Source of the DNA: Variovorax sp. HW608
GTDB lineage: Bacteria; Pseudomonadota; Gammaproteobacteria; Burkholderiales; Burkholderiaceae_C
Length of the DNA: 64,000 bases
Assembly: GCF_900090195.1 (NCBI RefSeq)
Contig: NZ_LT607803.1
Span: 3,224,001-3,288,000 of the forward strand
Direction of reading: 5' to 3'
The notes beneath the pieces were generated by a model. It did no database searches, was not told the DNA's origin, and worked only from the letters and a program-made list of their open reading frames with translations. Positions 36,125-45,664 of the stretch are shown piece after piece (the stretch's first letter is position 1; each line of letters opens with the position of its first letter). Both the position numbers and the translations under genes were made by a program.

Positions 36125-37261
36125 ATGCCGACATCCGCCCTGCTGCTCCCCCCGTCCTATGCGCCGCGTCCGCGCTGGCGCACGCTGGCGGTGGTGACGG
36201 CGATCGTGCTGGCCGGGCACCTGGCGGTGCTGGGCCTCGCGCCCTCCATCGTCGGGGCGCCGCCGGCGCCGGCGGTCGACAAGTTCATCACGCGGACCAT
36301 CATCGTCGCGCCGCCCGCGGCCAGCGAGCCGCCCGCCTTGGCGCCGCCGCCGAAAGCCGAGGCCAGGCCGACGCCGAAGCCGCCGCGCCCGCATCCGGTC
36401 GCGCGTCCGCGCCCGGTGGCGCCGGCTCCGGCGCCTCAGCCGGAAACAGCGGCATCGGCTCAGCCCGGGTCGCAGGATCTGGTCTCGCAGGTTCCGCCCG
36501 AAGCCGCCGTCGCGCCGCAGGAAGCGCCCACCGGCGAAGCGACGACCGGCAACGGCGCGGGCCAGGGACCCGGCACCGGCGCAGGCGACACGGGCGGCAA
36601 CATCCCCGGCTCGGTGCCGCTGCGCATCTCGGGATCGGTGCGGCTCGCCTTCGCCGCGACCGCCCAACAGGGCGCGCAGCCGATGCAGGGCGCGTTCGGC
36701 GATCTCTTCTGGCAGCAGGACGGCACGCACTACGACGCCAGCCTGTCGATCAAGTTCCTGTTCGTGACCTTCCGCAACACGCGCAGCACCGGCGTGATCG
36801 GGCCGACGGGCATCGAGCCGCTGCGCTATTCGGACAAACGCCGCACCGAGGTGGCCTCGCATTTCGTGCGCGACCAGAAGACGGTGGTCTTCAGCAACAA
36901 CTCGCCCGCCGCGCCGCTGCTGGCGGGCGCGCAGGACCGGCTGAGCGTGGTCATGCAGCTCGGCGCGCTGATGGCGGGCGACCCGGGGCGCTATCCGCCG
37001 GACTCGGTCATCGCCGTGCAGACGGTCGGCCCGAGCGACGCGGAGATCTGGACCTTCACGATCTCGGGCGACGAGCAGGTCGCGGTGCAGGCCGGCGAGT
37101 TCACCGCGCGCAAGCTCACGCGCAACCCGCGCAAGCCCTTCGACGACAAGATCGAGCTGTGGCTCGCGCCCGAGCTCGGCTATCTGCCGATACGCATCCG
37201 GCAGACTCAGTCCAACGGCGATTTCATCGACCTGCAGTTGCGCGAGAAGGTGCCGATGTAG
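36125..37261 (+). CDS. DUF3108 domain protein with proline-rich linker
   Basis: A 378-residue protein starting at 36125 (MPTSALLLPPSYAPRPRWR). One membrane helix (residues about 20-38) is followed by a Pro/Ala-rich periplasmic linker (about 60-130) like that of TonB proteins, then a DUF3108 domain (about 165-378) ending with APELGYLPIRIRQTQSNGDF. The linker may span the periplasm. Function is unknown. Confidence 0.82.
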   Translation: MPTSALLLPPSYAPRPRWRTLAVVTAIVLAGHLAVLGLAPSIVGAPPAPAVDKFITRTIIVAPPAASEPPALAPPPKAEARPTPKPPRPHPVARPRPVAPAPAPQPETAASAQPGSQDLVSQVPPEAAVAPQEAPTGEATTGNGAGQGPGTGAGDTGGNIPGSVPLRISGSVRLAFAATAQQGAQPMQGAFGDLFWQQDGTHYDASLSIKFLFVTFRNTRSTGVIGPTGIEPLRYSDKRRTEVASHFVRDQKTVVFSNNSPAAPLLAGAQDRLSVVMQLGALMAGDPGRYPPDSVIAVQTVGPSDAEIWTFTISGDEQVAVQAGEFTARKLTRNPRKPFDDKIELWLAPELGYLPIRIRQTQSNGDFIDLQLREKVPM

Positions 37262-37331
37262 CCGGATCGGCCCCGAGGCGGCCGACTTCGGTGACACTGC
37301 AAGGCGTCCAAGCAACCCGCGCCGCCGCACC

Positions 37332-38402
37332 ATGCCCGACATTCGATCCGACCTGGCCAAGACCACCTTCAGCGTCCTGAGCATCGCGCTCCTCATCGCC
37401 TCGTCGCTCTGGATCCTGCGTCCGTTCCTGGGCGCCACGATCTGGGCCGCGATGGTGGTGGTGGCGAGCTGGCCGGCGCTGCTGTGGTTCGAAGAGAAGC
37501 TTTGGGGGCGACGCAGCCTCGCGGTGCTGGTGATGATGCTGATCCTGCTGCTGCTGTTCGTGCTGCCGCTGACGATGGCGATCTCGACCATCGCCGCCAA
37601 CGCCGACGAGGTCTACACCTGGGTCAAGACGCTGATCAGCCGGGGAGCGCCCGAACTGCCGGCCTGGATCGGCAGCCTGCCCTTCGTCGGGCCCAGGCTG
37701 ACCGCGGCCTGGAACGCGCAGGTCGCCTCGGGCGTGTCCGGGCTCGAATCCCAGATCGCGCCCTATGCCAAGCAGGTCACCACATGGTTGCTCGCGCAAG
37801 CGGGCGTGGTCGGCGCGCTGACCTTGCAGTTCCTCCTCACCGTCGTCATCGCGGGCCTGATGTACGCCCAGGGCGAGACCGCCGCGGCCACGATGCGGCA
37901 GTTCGGCCGCAAGCTCGGCGGCGAGCGCGGCGAAGGCGCAGTCGTGCTGGCCGGCAAGGCGATCCGCGGCGTCGCGCTCGGGGTGGGCGTCACCGCGATC
38001 GTGCAGGCGGTCATGGGCGGCATCGGCCTCGCGATCGCCGGGGTGCCTTTCGCGGCCCTGCTGACCGCGATGATGTTCATGTTCTGCATCGTCCAGATCG
38101 GCCCGACCCTGGTGCTGGCGCCGGCGGTGGTCTGGGTGTTCTGGAGCGGCTCGACCGGCTGGGGCATCTTCCTCCTGGTCTGGACCATCATCGTCGGGAC
38201 GATGGACAACTTCCTGCGCCCGTTCCTGATCAAGCGCGGCGCGGACCTGCCGCTGCTCTTGATCTTCGCGGGCGTGATCGGCGGGCTGCTCGCCTTCGGG
38301 CTGGTCGGGATCTTCGTCGGGCCGGTGTTGCTGGCCGTCTCGTACACGCTGATGGTCGCCTGGCTGGACGATCCGGAGCCGCTTTCCACGCCGGCGAGGT
38401 AA
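37332..38402 (+). CDS. AI-2E family transporter (YdiK-like)
   Basis: A 356-residue polytopic membrane protein with about eight helices. The family motif region FMFCIVQIGPTLVLAPAVVW and the GTMDNFLRPFLIKRGADLPL stretch are characteristic. Family members have been proposed to export autoinducer-2 or sodium, but the substrate here cannot be told. It follows the DUF3108 gene by 70 bp. Confidence 0.9.
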   Translation: MPDIRSDLAKTTFSVLSIALLIASSLWILRPFLGATIWAAMVVVASWPALLWFEEKLWGRRSLAVLVMMLILLLLFVLPLTMAISTIAANADEVYTWVKTLISRGAPELPAWIGSLPFVGPRLTAAWNAQVASGVSGLESQIAPYAKQVTTWLLAQAGVVGALTLQFLLTVVIAGLMYAQGETAAATMRQFGRKLGGERGEGAVVLAGKAIRGVALGVGVTAIVQAVMGGIGLAIAGVPFAALLTAMMFMFCIVQIGPTLVLAPAVVWVFWSGSTGWGIFLLVWTIIVGTMDNFLRPFLIKRGADLPLLLIFAGVIGGLLAFGLVGIFVGPVLLAVSYTLMVAWLDDPEPLSTPAR

Positions 38403-38517
38403 AAAGTCACAAAAAGATACAGGCCCATTCCTACGCTGTGACGACGGATATTGAAACTGGCGCGTTGATTGCTATCTAACGACCATGAACGCTATCGAAA
38501 TCCTCACAGGACCCGCC

Positions 38518-38796
38518 ATGCAAATGCTCTACGACTCCGACTCCTTCGTCGTCGTGCACGTGCAGCCGACCGAAGGCGACGCGCCCGTGGCGCCGAACGT
38601 CCCGGCCCTGGCGCGCCATGGCTTCGAGATCGTCGACAAGCGCTCGGGCAAGGAGGTCTACCTCGATGGCTCCTGGGCCGAGCTCTTCCAGCAGCAGATC
38701 GCCGCCTGGCAGCTCAACACGCCCACGCAGGAAGAAGTCGAAGACACGCTGGAGGGCTACGCCGAACTGGCGCACACCCCGGTCCTGGTGCACTGA
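38518..38796 (+). CDS. DUF3567 family protein
   Basis: A 92-residue protein starting at MQMLYDSDSFVVVHVQ; an in-frame ATG 33 bp upstream is less likely because CACAGGA lies just before the chosen start and the family begins with MQMLY. The conserved FEIVDKRSGKEVYLDGSWAE follows. The family is common in Burkholderiales and has no known function. It is followed by an intrinsic terminator. Confidence 0.85.
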   Translation: MQMLYDSDSFVVVHVQPTEGDAPVAPNVPALARHGFEIVDKRSGKEVYLDGSWAELFQQQIAAWQLNTPTQEEVEDTLEGYAELAHTPVLVH

Positions 38797-38817
38797 TTCC
38801 ACCTGTTCTTCATGACT

Positions 38818-38839
38818 GGAGCGCTTCGGCGCTCCTTTT
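38818..38839 (+). terminator. Intrinsic terminator after the DUF3567 gene
   Basis: A perfect 7-bp stem GGAGCGC/GCGCTCC (38818-38824 with 38829-38835) closed by a TTCG tetraloop is followed by four Ts. It lies 22 bp after the stop. The tract is on one side only, so it terminates the plus strand. Confidence 0.8.
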
Positions 38840-39942
38840 CATTGGCGGCCGAACAGCCAGCCGTACAAGGGCCCCACGACGAGCAGCACCGCGACCAGCC
38901 GGCACACCTGGAACGCGGTCACCACCGGCACGCCGAGCTGAAGCACCTTCGCGGTGATCGACATCTCGGCGATGCCGCCGGGCGATGTCCCGAGGATCAT
39001 GGTGGCGGGATGCAGCCCGGTCACCACCGCCAAGCCCCACGCAAAGGCGCCGCACAGGGCGATCAGGCCCAGCGTTCCGAGGGCGACGGTCCCGAGCCAG
39101 CGCGGCGCGGTCTGAAGGAATTCGCGGCTGAAACGCGCGCCGAGGCTGACCGCGATCACGAGCTGCGCGGTGTTCGACAGCCAGGTCGGCACCGCGGAAA
39201 GCTGGACGCCCGCGACGCTGAAGCCCATCGCCACCAACAGCGCACCGATGAACCACGGGTTGGACCGCCCCATCGCCCGCATCAGCACCGCCCCCGCGCC
39301 CGTCGCCAGCACCAGCAGGACGAGGCCGCCCGCACGGACCTCGCGCACGCTCGACAGGTTGATCTCGAGGCCGTGCATGCCGCTCCACTGCATCGCGAAC
39401 GGGATCAGCACCGTCACCATCACCACCCGCAGACTGTGCGCCGAAGCCACCAGATCGGTGCGGGCGCCGGCCCGCTCGGCGAGCAGCGTCATCTCCGATG
39501 CGCCGCCGATGGCGCCTGAAAAGTAAGCCGTCGCTCTCATCGAACGCATTGGCACATGCGGCATGCGTGCCGCGTGCAACCGATAGAGCCAGTACGAGAA
39601 CGCCCCGCCCATGGCGAGCGCCCAGGCGATCGCGAGCGCGATCGCCCACCAGACGCTCGCCACCAGCGCGACCACCTGCGGCGTGAAATAAAGGCCCAGC
39701 GCCGTGCCGATCATCCACTGGCCCGCGTTGCGCAAGGGCGTGTGGCTCGCGGTCGGCGCGCCGGCGATCGAAGCGATGGAGACGGCCAGCAGCGGCCCGA
39801 TCATCCAGGGCAGCGGCGTGTGAAATGCCAGACAGGCACCCGCGGCGGCCAGGGCCAGCAGGAGGGTGGCGAGAACGCGGAGCGGGAATCGGAGGGTAGC
39901 GTTGGACAAGACAGATCTGACGGCGGCGCGCGGGCCGGGCAT
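38839..39942 (-). CDS. AbrB-like integral membrane protein (AmoA-type)
   Basis: A 367-residue protein with about ten hydrophobic helices in two homologous halves: AYFSGAIGGASEMTLLAERA in the first and MILGTSPGGIAEMSITAKVL in the second. This duplicated Gly-rich motif marks the family called AbrB or ammonia-monooxygenase-like in databases; those names are historical. It may be a transporter, but the substrate is unknown. Confidence 0.85.
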   Translation of the reverse strand: MPGPRAAVRSVLSNATLRFPLRVLATLLLALAAAGACLAFHTPLPWMIGPLLAVSIASIAGAPTASHTPLRNAGQWMIGTALGLYFTPQVVALVASVWWAIALAIAWALAMGGAFSYWLYRLHAARMPHVPMRSMRATAYFSGAIGGASEMTLLAERAGARTDLVASAHSLRVVMVTVLIPFAMQWSGMHGLEINLSSVREVRAGGLVLLVLATGAGAVLMRAMGRSNPWFIGALLVAMGFSVAGVQLSAVPTWLSNTAQLVIAVSLGARFSREFLQTAPRWLGTVALGTLGLIALCGAFAWGLAVVTGLHPATMILGTSPGGIAEMSITAKVLQLGVPVVTAFQVCRLVAVLLVVGPLYGWLFGRQ

Positions 39943-39950
39943 AGTACGGC

Positions 39951-40775
39951 ATGCCCCTCCTCCGCATCCAAGCGTTCCTTCGCTTCGCGCCGCTCGTCGG
40001 CGCCGCCACGCTCATGGCCTGTGCGACCTCGCCGTCCGCCGACGCGCCGACCGAACGCCGCGTCGCCGCACTGCTGCCGGTCGACGCGCTGCTCCTCGGC
40101 GAACAGCACGACGCGCCCGAGCACCAGGTGATGGAGCGCGAAACCGTCGAGGCGCTCGCCGCCCGGGGCCGGCTGGCCGCGCTGGCGATCGAGATGGCGG
40201 AGGAAGGCAACGCCACCGGGTACTTGCCACGCGATGCGACCGAGGAGCAGGTCAAGGCCGCCCTGAGCTGGAACGACAAGGCCTGGCCCTGGAGCGCCTA
40301 CGGCCCCGCGGTGATGGCGGCCGTGCGCGCGGGGGTGCCGGTGGTCGGCGCCAACCTGCCGCGCGAGCACATGAAGGACGCGATGGCCGATGTCTCGCTC
40401 GACGCGCAGTTGACGGTCGAGGCACGCACCGCGCAGGAGGAAGCGGTGCGCGCCGGCCACTGCAACCTGCTGCCCGAATCGCAGATCGCGCCGATGACGC
40501 GCATCCAGATCGCGCGCGACCGGGCCATGGCCCAGGCGATCGTCAAGTCGCGCGCACCGGGCAAGACGGTGCTGCTGGTGAGCGGCGCCGGGCACGCGAA
40601 CAAGGCGCTGGGCGTGCCGCAGCACCTGCCGACCGATGTGTCGGTGAAGGTGGTGCAGATGCAGGCGGGTGCGCCGCGCGCCACCGCGGGCGCCTTCGAC
40701 ACCGCGTGGCCGACGCCGCCGGTGCCCGAGAAGGACTATTGCGCCGAGATCCGCCCCGTCAAGCGTTCTTCCTGA
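39951..40775 (+). CDS. ChaN family lipoprotein
   Basis: ChaN-type lipoproteins bind haem or iron at the outer membrane. The 274-residue product has a signal peptide with the lipobox LMAC (Cys24) and the conserved LLLGEQHDAPEHQ, AIEMAEEGN and GVPVVGANLPREHM segments. The C-terminal 17 bp overlap the convergent aminotransferase. It is 8 bp from the divergent AbrB-like start, so the two may share a promoter region. Confidence 0.88.
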   Translation: MPLLRIQAFLRFAPLVGAATLMACATSPSADAPTERRVAALLPVDALLLGEQHDAPEHQVMERETVEALAARGRLAALAIEMAEEGNATGYLPRDATEEQVKAALSWNDKAWPWSAYGPAVMAAVRAGVPVVGANLPREHMKDAMADVSLDAQLTVEARTAQEEAVRAGHCNLLPESQIAPMTRIQIARDRAMAQAIVKSRAPGKTVLLVSGAGHANKALGVPQHLPTDVSVKVVQMQAGAPRATAGAFDTAWPTPPVPEKDYCAEIRPVKRSS

Positions 40776-42093
40776 TCGAGTCGGCCAGCGTGTTGACCAG
40801 CGTGTCGATGTGCGACTTCTCGACCACGTACGGCGGCGCGATCACCAGCACGTCGCCCGCCGGCCGGACCAGCGAACCCTTGTGGAAGCAGTCCAGGAAG
40901 ATGTCGTAGGCGCGCTTGCCCGGCAGCCCCGTGACCGGCGCAAGCTCTACCGCGGCCGCGAGGCCCAGGCTGCGGATGCCGATCACGTTCGGCAGGCCCT
41001 TGAAGGTGCTGTGGAAGGCATCGCCCAGCACCTTGCCCATCTCGCCCGCGCGCTTGAAGAGCTGCTCTTTCCGGAACAGATCGAGCGTCGCGATCGCCGC
41101 CGCGCAGGCGACCGGGTGGCCCGAATAGGTGTAGCCGTGGAAGAACTCGACCACGTGCTCCGGCGCCGAGGTGTTCATCATGGCGTCGTAGAGCTTGTCG
41201 CGGCAGATCACGCCGCCGAGCGGGATCACGCCGTTGGTCACGCACTTGGCGAAGTTCAGCATGTCGGGCACCACGCCGTAGTAGTCCGACGCGAAGTTGG
41301 TGCCCATGCGGCCGAAGCCGGTGATGACCTCGTCGAAGATCAGGAGGATGCCGTGCCTGTCGCAGATCTCGCGCAGCCTCGTGAGGTAGCCCTTGGGCGG
41401 CACGTACCAGCCGGCCGAACCGGCGATCGGCTCGACGATGATCGCGGCCACGTTGCTCGGGTCGTGCAGCGGCAGGATGCGCTGCTCGAGGTCGGCCAGC
41501 GCATCCTCGGCCCAGACCGGCTCCTCGTTTTGGATGTAGGCGTGGTTGACCGGGTCGTGGATGAAGCGCATGTGGTCCACGCGCGGCAGGAAAGCCGAGC
41601 CGAACACCTTGCGGTTGCCCGGAATGCCGCCCACCGACATGCCGCCGAAGCCAACGCCGTGGTAGCCCTTCTCGCGGCCGATGAAGACATTGCGGTGCCC
41701 TTCGCCGCGCGCGCGGTGGTAGGCCAGCGCGACCTTCAGCGACGTATCGGCCGCCTCGCTGCCCGAATTGCAGAACAGCACCTTGTTGAGGTCGCCGGGC
41801 GCCATCGCGCTGATCATCTCGGCGGCCCGGAAGGCCTTGTCGTTGCTGACCTGGAAGGCGGTCGCGTAATCGAGCGTGTCGAGCTGCGCCTTGATCGCTT
41901 CGTTGATCGGTTTGCGGTTATGGCCGGCGCCCACGCACCAGAGCGACGAGATGCCGTCGATCACCTTGCGCCCGTCGTGCGTGGTGAACTCCATCCCGTC
42001 GGCCGCCACGAAGACCCGCGGGTCCTTCCGGAAATGGCGGTTCGGGGTGAAGGGCAACCACTGGTTGTCCATGCTGAAGTCGTTGTAAGCCAT
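40759..42093 (-). CDS. Class III aminotransferase, beta-alanine (omega-amino acid):pyruvate type
   Basis: A PLP enzyme that moves an amino group from an omega-amino acid to pyruvate. The 444-residue product starts at the ATG 42091-42093 behind GAGGAG (MAYNDFSMDNQWLPFTPNRH). Features are FCNSGSEAADTSLKVALAYH, GYHGVGFGGMSVGG, the Asp in LLIFDEVITGFGR and the PLP Lys283 in NFAKCVTNGVIPLGGV. The overall sequence matches omega-amino acid:pyruvate transaminases. It could feed malonate semialdehyde into catabolism. Confidence 0.9.
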   Translation of the reverse strand: MAYNDFSMDNQWLPFTPNRHFRKDPRVFVAADGMEFTTHDGRKVIDGISSLWCVGAGHNRKPINEAIKAQLDTLDYATAFQVSNDKAFRAAEMISAMAPGDLNKVLFCNSGSEAADTSLKVALAYHRARGEGHRNVFIGREKGYHGVGFGGMSVGGIPGNRKVFGSAFLPRVDHMRFIHDPVNHAYIQNEEPVWAEDALADLEQRILPLHDPSNVAAIIVEPIAGSAGWYVPPKGYLTRLREICDRHGILLIFDEVITGFGRMGTNFASDYYGVVPDMLNFAKCVTNGVIPLGGVICRDKLYDAMMNTSAPEHVVEFFHGYTYSGHPVACAAAIATLDLFRKEQLFKRAGEMGKVLGDAFHSTFKGLPNVIGIRSLGLAAAVELAPVTGLPGKRAYDIFLDCFHKGSLVRPAGDVLVIAPPYVVEKSHIDTLVNTLADSIRKNA

Positions 42094-42182
42094 GAATCGC
42101 TCCTCGTGGGTGAATTCTTGCCGGAAGGGCCATTTTGGCACCGGCATTGCGGTCCGGGCTCCCTGCGACAATGGCCATGCTT

Positions 42183-43028
42183 ATGACCTCCGCCTACATC
42201 CTCACCCTTTCCTGCCCCGACCGCACCGGCATCGTCCATGCCGTCTCCGGCTTCCTGCTCGATCGCGGCGGCAACATCGAAGAAGCGGCGCAGTACAACG
42301 ACCACGGCACCGGCCTGTTCTTCATGCGCGTGGGCTTCGCCTGCGACGAGAGCGAAGCCGCGCTGCGCGAGCAGATCGCCGAGCTGGCGGCGAAATTCGG
42401 GATGACCTGGAAGCTCTACGCGGCCGCCGAGCCGATGAAGACGGTCATCATGGTCAGCAAGGAAGGCCACTGCCTCAACGACCTGCTGTTCCGCTGGAAG
42501 AGCGGCCTGCTGGCCATCGACGTGCGCGCCATCGTCTCGAACCACCGCGACTTCTACCAGCTCGCGGCGAGCTACAACGTGCCCTTCCACCACATCCCGG
42601 TGACCGCGGCCACCAAGGCGCAGGGCGAGGCCAGGCAGCTCGAGATCATCGAGTCCGAAGGCGCCGACCTCGTGGTGCTCGCGCGCTACATGCAGATCCT
42701 GAGCAACGACCTGTGCACCCAACTGGCGGGCCGCGCGATCAACATCCACCACTCGTTCCTGCCGAGCTTCAAGGGCGCCAAGCCCTACTACCAGGCGCAC
42801 GACCGCGGCGTGAAGCTGATCGGCGCCACTGCGCACTACGTGACCGCCGACCTCGACGAAGGCCCGATCATCGAGCAGGACGTGGAGCGCGCCGACCACA
42901 CCGACACCGTGGAAGACCTGACCGCACGCGGCCGCGACACCGAAACCCAGGTGCTCGCGCGGGCCGTGAAGTGGCACAGCGAGCATCGCGTGCTGCTGAA
43001 CGGGCACCGGACCGTGGTCTTCAAGTAG
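42183..43028 (+). CDS. purU: Formyltetrahydrofolate deformylase
   Basis: PurU hydrolyses 10-formyl-THF to THF and formate, balancing one-carbon pools and glycine metabolism. The 281-residue product has an N-terminal ACT domain (TLSCPDRTGIVHAVSGFLLD) and a formyltransferase domain with INIHHSFLPSFKGAKPYYQA and GATAHYVTADLDEGPIIEQ. ATGs at 42171 and 42177 are possible alternative starts; no clear ribosome-binding site decides. The length from 42183 matches E. coli. Confidence 0.94.
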   Translation: MTSAYILTLSCPDRTGIVHAVSGFLLDRGGNIEEAAQYNDHGTGLFFMRVGFACDESEAALREQIAELAAKFGMTWKLYAAAEPMKTVIMVSKEGHCLNDLLFRWKSGLLAIDVRAIVSNHRDFYQLAASYNVPFHHIPVTAATKAQGEARQLEIIESEGADLVVLARYMQILSNDLCTQLAGRAINIHHSFLPSFKGAKPYYQAHDRGVKLIGATAHYVTADLDEGPIIEQDVERADHTDTVEDLTARGRDTETQVLARAVKWHSEHRVLLNGHRTVVFK

Positions 43029-43060
43029 CGGCCCATCCATCCAAGCAGGGGGGATTCACC

Positions 43061-44566
43061 ATGAACGCGCCCACCACACCGCTGCAGCAATCGGCGCTGG
43101 AAAAGTCCGAACGGCAGGCCCGGATCGTCCAGGCGCTGCAGCCGCACCTGCCGGCCCATGCGCTGATCTGGAACGCTGAGGACACGGTCCCCTATGAATG
43201 CGACGGCCTCACCGCCTACCGCCAGCGCCCACTGGTGGTCGCCTTGCCGGAAACCGAGGCGCAGGTCGCCGCCGTGCTCAAGGCCTGCCACACGCTCGGC
43301 GTTCCGGTGGTGGCGCGCGGCGCCGGCACCGGCCTCTCGGGCGGCGCGATGCCCAACGCAATGGGCGTGACGCTGTCGCTCGCCAAGTTCAATCGCATCG
43401 TCAAGATCGACCCGGTCAGCCGCACCGCCGTCGTGCAGTGCGGCGTGCGCAACCTCGCGATCAGCGAGGCGGCCTCGCCTTTCGGGCTTTACTACGCGCC
43501 CGATCCGTCGAGCCAGATCGCCTGCACCATCGGCGGCAACGTGGCCGAGAACTCGGGCGGCGTGCATTGCCTGAAGTACGGCCTGACGCTGCACAACGTC
43601 TTGCGGGTGCGCGGCTTCACGGCCGAAGGCGAGCCGGTCGAATTCGGCGGCGAGGCGCTCGACTGCGCCGGCCTCGACCTCTTGCCGCTGGTCATCGGCA
43701 GCGAAGGCATGCTCGCGGTCACGCTCGAAGTCACGGTCAAGCTGGTGCCCAAGCCGCAGCTCGCGCGCTGCATCATGGCGAGCTTCGACGACGTGCGCAA
43801 AGCCGGCGATGCGGTCGCCGCGGTGATCGCCGCGGGCATCATCCCGGCCGGCCTGGAGATGATGGACAAGCCCATGACCGCCGCGGTCGAGGACTTCGTG
43901 CATGCCGGCTACGACCTCGACGCCGCCGCGATCCTGCTGTGCGAATCCGACGGCACGCCCGAAGAGGTCGAGGAGGAAATCGGCCGCATGACCGAGGTGC
44001 TGTGCGGCTGCGGCGCCACCGCGATCGCCTGCAGCGAGAACGAGGACGAGCGCCTCAAGTTCTGGAGCGGCCGCAAGAACGCCTTCCCCGCCTCGGGCCG
44101 CATCAGCCCCGACTACATGTGCCTGGATTCGACGATCCCGCGCAAGCGGCTGGCCGACATCCTGCTAGCGATCCAGGACATGGAGAAGAAATACAACTTG
44201 CGCTGCTGCAACGTCTTCCACGCCGGCGACGGCAACCTGCATCCGCTGGTGCTGTTCGATGCCAACGACCCCGACGAGCTGCATCGCTGCGAGCTGTTCG
44301 GCGCCGACATTCTGGAGACCAGCGTCGCGATGGGCGGCACGGTGTCGGGCGAGCACGGCGTGGGCGTGGAAAAGCTCAACAGCATGTGCGTGCAGTTCAC
44401 GGCCGAGGAGAACGAGCAGATGTTCGGCATCAAGCGCGCCTTCGATCCGGCCGGCGTGCTCAATCCCGGCAAGGTGATCCCGACGCTGCAGCGCTGCGCC
44501 GAGTACGGCAAGCAGGTGTTCCGCGCCGGGCAGCCGCAAGCCTTCGCGGACATTCCGCGCTTCTGA
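43061..44566 (+). CDS. glcD: Glycolate oxidase subunit GlcD-like FAD-linked oxidase
   Basis: A 501-residue VAO-type flavoprotein. It shows the FAD-binding pattern VARGAGTGLSGGAMPNAMGV, SSQIACTIGGNVAENSGGVH, and the C-terminal VFHAGDGNLHPLVLF and SGEHGVGVEKL. It starts at 43061 behind AGGGGGG. GlcD oxidises glycolate or D-lactate with GlcE and GlcF, but neither is adjacent here; it might work alone, as D-2-hydroxyacid dehydrogenases do. The next gene is a CidA/LrgA protein 2 bp away. Confidence 0.9.
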   Translation: MNAPTTPLQQSALEKSERQARIVQALQPHLPAHALIWNAEDTVPYECDGLTAYRQRPLVVALPETEAQVAAVLKACHTLGVPVVARGAGTGLSGGAMPNAMGVTLSLAKFNRIVKIDPVSRTAVVQCGVRNLAISEAASPFGLYYAPDPSSQIACTIGGNVAENSGGVHCLKYGLTLHNVLRVRGFTAEGEPVEFGGEALDCAGLDLLPLVIGSEGMLAVTLEVTVKLVPKPQLARCIMASFDDVRKAGDAVAAVIAAGIIPAGLEMMDKPMTAAVEDFVHAGYDLDAAAILLCESDGTPEEVEEEIGRMTEVLCGCGATAIACSENEDERLKFWSGRKNAFPASGRISPDYMCLDSTIPRKRLADILLAIQDMEKKYNLRCCNVFHAGDGNLHPLVLFDANDPDELHRCELFGADILETSVAMGGTVSGEHGVGVEKLNSMCVQFTAEENEQMFGIKRAFDPAGVLNPGKVIPTLQRCAEYGKQVFRAGQPQAFADIPRF

Positions 44567-44568
44567 GC

Positions 44569-44928
44569 ATGAAGGGACTGCAAGGCCTGGCCTGGCTGCT
44601 GGTGTTCCAGTCGATTGGCGAAGTTCTTTCGCGCGGCCTCTCGCTGCCCTTTCCCGGCCCGGTGCTCGGCATGTTGCTGATGCTCGCGGGCCTGCGCTTT
44701 CCGGTCGTGCGCGAGCCGGTGGCCGAATGCGCGGGCTTTCTGCTCACGCATCTTTCGCTGCTCTTCGTGCCGGTCGGCGTCGGCGTGATGACGCATCTCG
44801 CGCTGCTCAGCCAGTACGGCGGGCGCATGCTGATCATCATCGCGCTGTCGACCTGGATCGGCCTGGGCGTCACCGCGCTGGTGCTCTGGTGGCCGGACCG
44901 CAAGAGCGAAACGCGAACCGAGCCCTGA
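44569..44928 (+). CDS. lrgA: CidA/LrgA family membrane protein
   Basis: A 119-residue protein with four hydrophobic helices and the typical LPFPGPVLGMLLMLAGL and HLSLLFVPVGVGVM segments. CidA/LrgA proteins are holin-like and, with LrgB, affect murein hydrolase export or small-acid transport. In plants and some bacteria the fused pair moves glycolate, which fits the glcD gene directly upstream. It starts at the ATG 44569-44571. Confidence 0.88.
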   Translation: MKGLQGLAWLLVFQSIGEVLSRGLSLPFPGPVLGMLLMLAGLRFPVVREPVAECAGFLLTHLSLLFVPVGVGVMTHLALLSQYGGRMLIIIALSTWIGLGVTALVLWWPDRKSETRTEP

Positions 44929-44936
44929 GGATCACC

Positions 44937-45662
44937 GTGCCGCGCTTCGTCGAACTCTGGATCTATCTTTCCGCCACCCCGCTGTTCGGGCTCACGGCCA
45001 CGCTGGTCGTCTACCTGATCGCGGCCGCGGTGTACGCGCGGCTCGGCGGCGCGCCCTGGGCCAACCCGGTGCTGTGGTCGGTGATCGTGCTCGCGGGCGG
45101 GCTGCTGCTCACGCGCGTGGACTACCAGACCTACTTCGCCGGGGCGCAGTTCATCCACTTCCTGCTCGGCCCCGCGGTGGTCGCGCTCGCGTGGCCGTTA
45201 TGGCAGCGCCGCGCCGAGCTGCGCGCGCGCTTCGGGCGGCTGGTGCTCGCATCGCTCCTGGGAGGCGCCGCGGCCGGCGGATCGGCCGTCGCTTTGGGAT
45301 GGGCGCTCGGGTTGCCGCACGACGTGGTGCTGTCGCTCGCGCCGAAGTCGGTGACCGCGCCGGTCGCGATGGGCATCTCGGAAAGGATCGGCGGCATCCC
45401 GGCTCTGTCAGCGGTGTTCGCGGTGCTCACCGGGATGATCGGGGCCCTCTCGGGCAAGTACCTCTTCGACATGCTGCGGATCAGCACCAGCCCCACGGGC
45501 TTTGCGGCGCGCGGCTTCGGCCTGGGCACCGCCGCGCACGGCATCGGCGCCGCACGTGCCTTGCACGTCAACGCCGATGCGGGCGCCTATGCGGGATTGG
45601 CGCTGGGCATGCAGGTGGTGCTGGCCGCACTCCTCATGCCCCTGGTGTTCCGCCTGTTCTGA
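44937..45662 (+). CDS. lrgB: LrgB family protein
   Basis: A 241-residue polytopic protein, partner of LrgA. Family segments include LAPKSVTAPVAMGISERIGG and RGFGLGTAAHGIGAARAL. The start is a GTG at 44937-44939 behind GAGG (CCTGAGGATCACCGTG). It follows lrgA by 8 bp. Together with glcD this operon may combine glycolate/glycerate movement and oxidation, an inference from the plant PLGG1 precedent. Confidence 0.88.
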   Translation: MPRFVELWIYLSATPLFGLTATLVVYLIAAAVYARLGGAPWANPVLWSVIVLAGGLLLTRVDYQTYFAGAQFIHFLLGPAVVALAWPLWQRRAELRARFGRLVLASLLGGAAAGGSAVALGWALGLPHDVVLSLAPKSVTAPVAMGISERIGGIPALSAVFAVLTGMIGALSGKYLFDMLRISTSPTGFAARGFGLGTAAHGIGAARALHVNADAGAYAGLALGMQVVLAALLMPLVFRLF

Positions 45663-45664
45663 AG

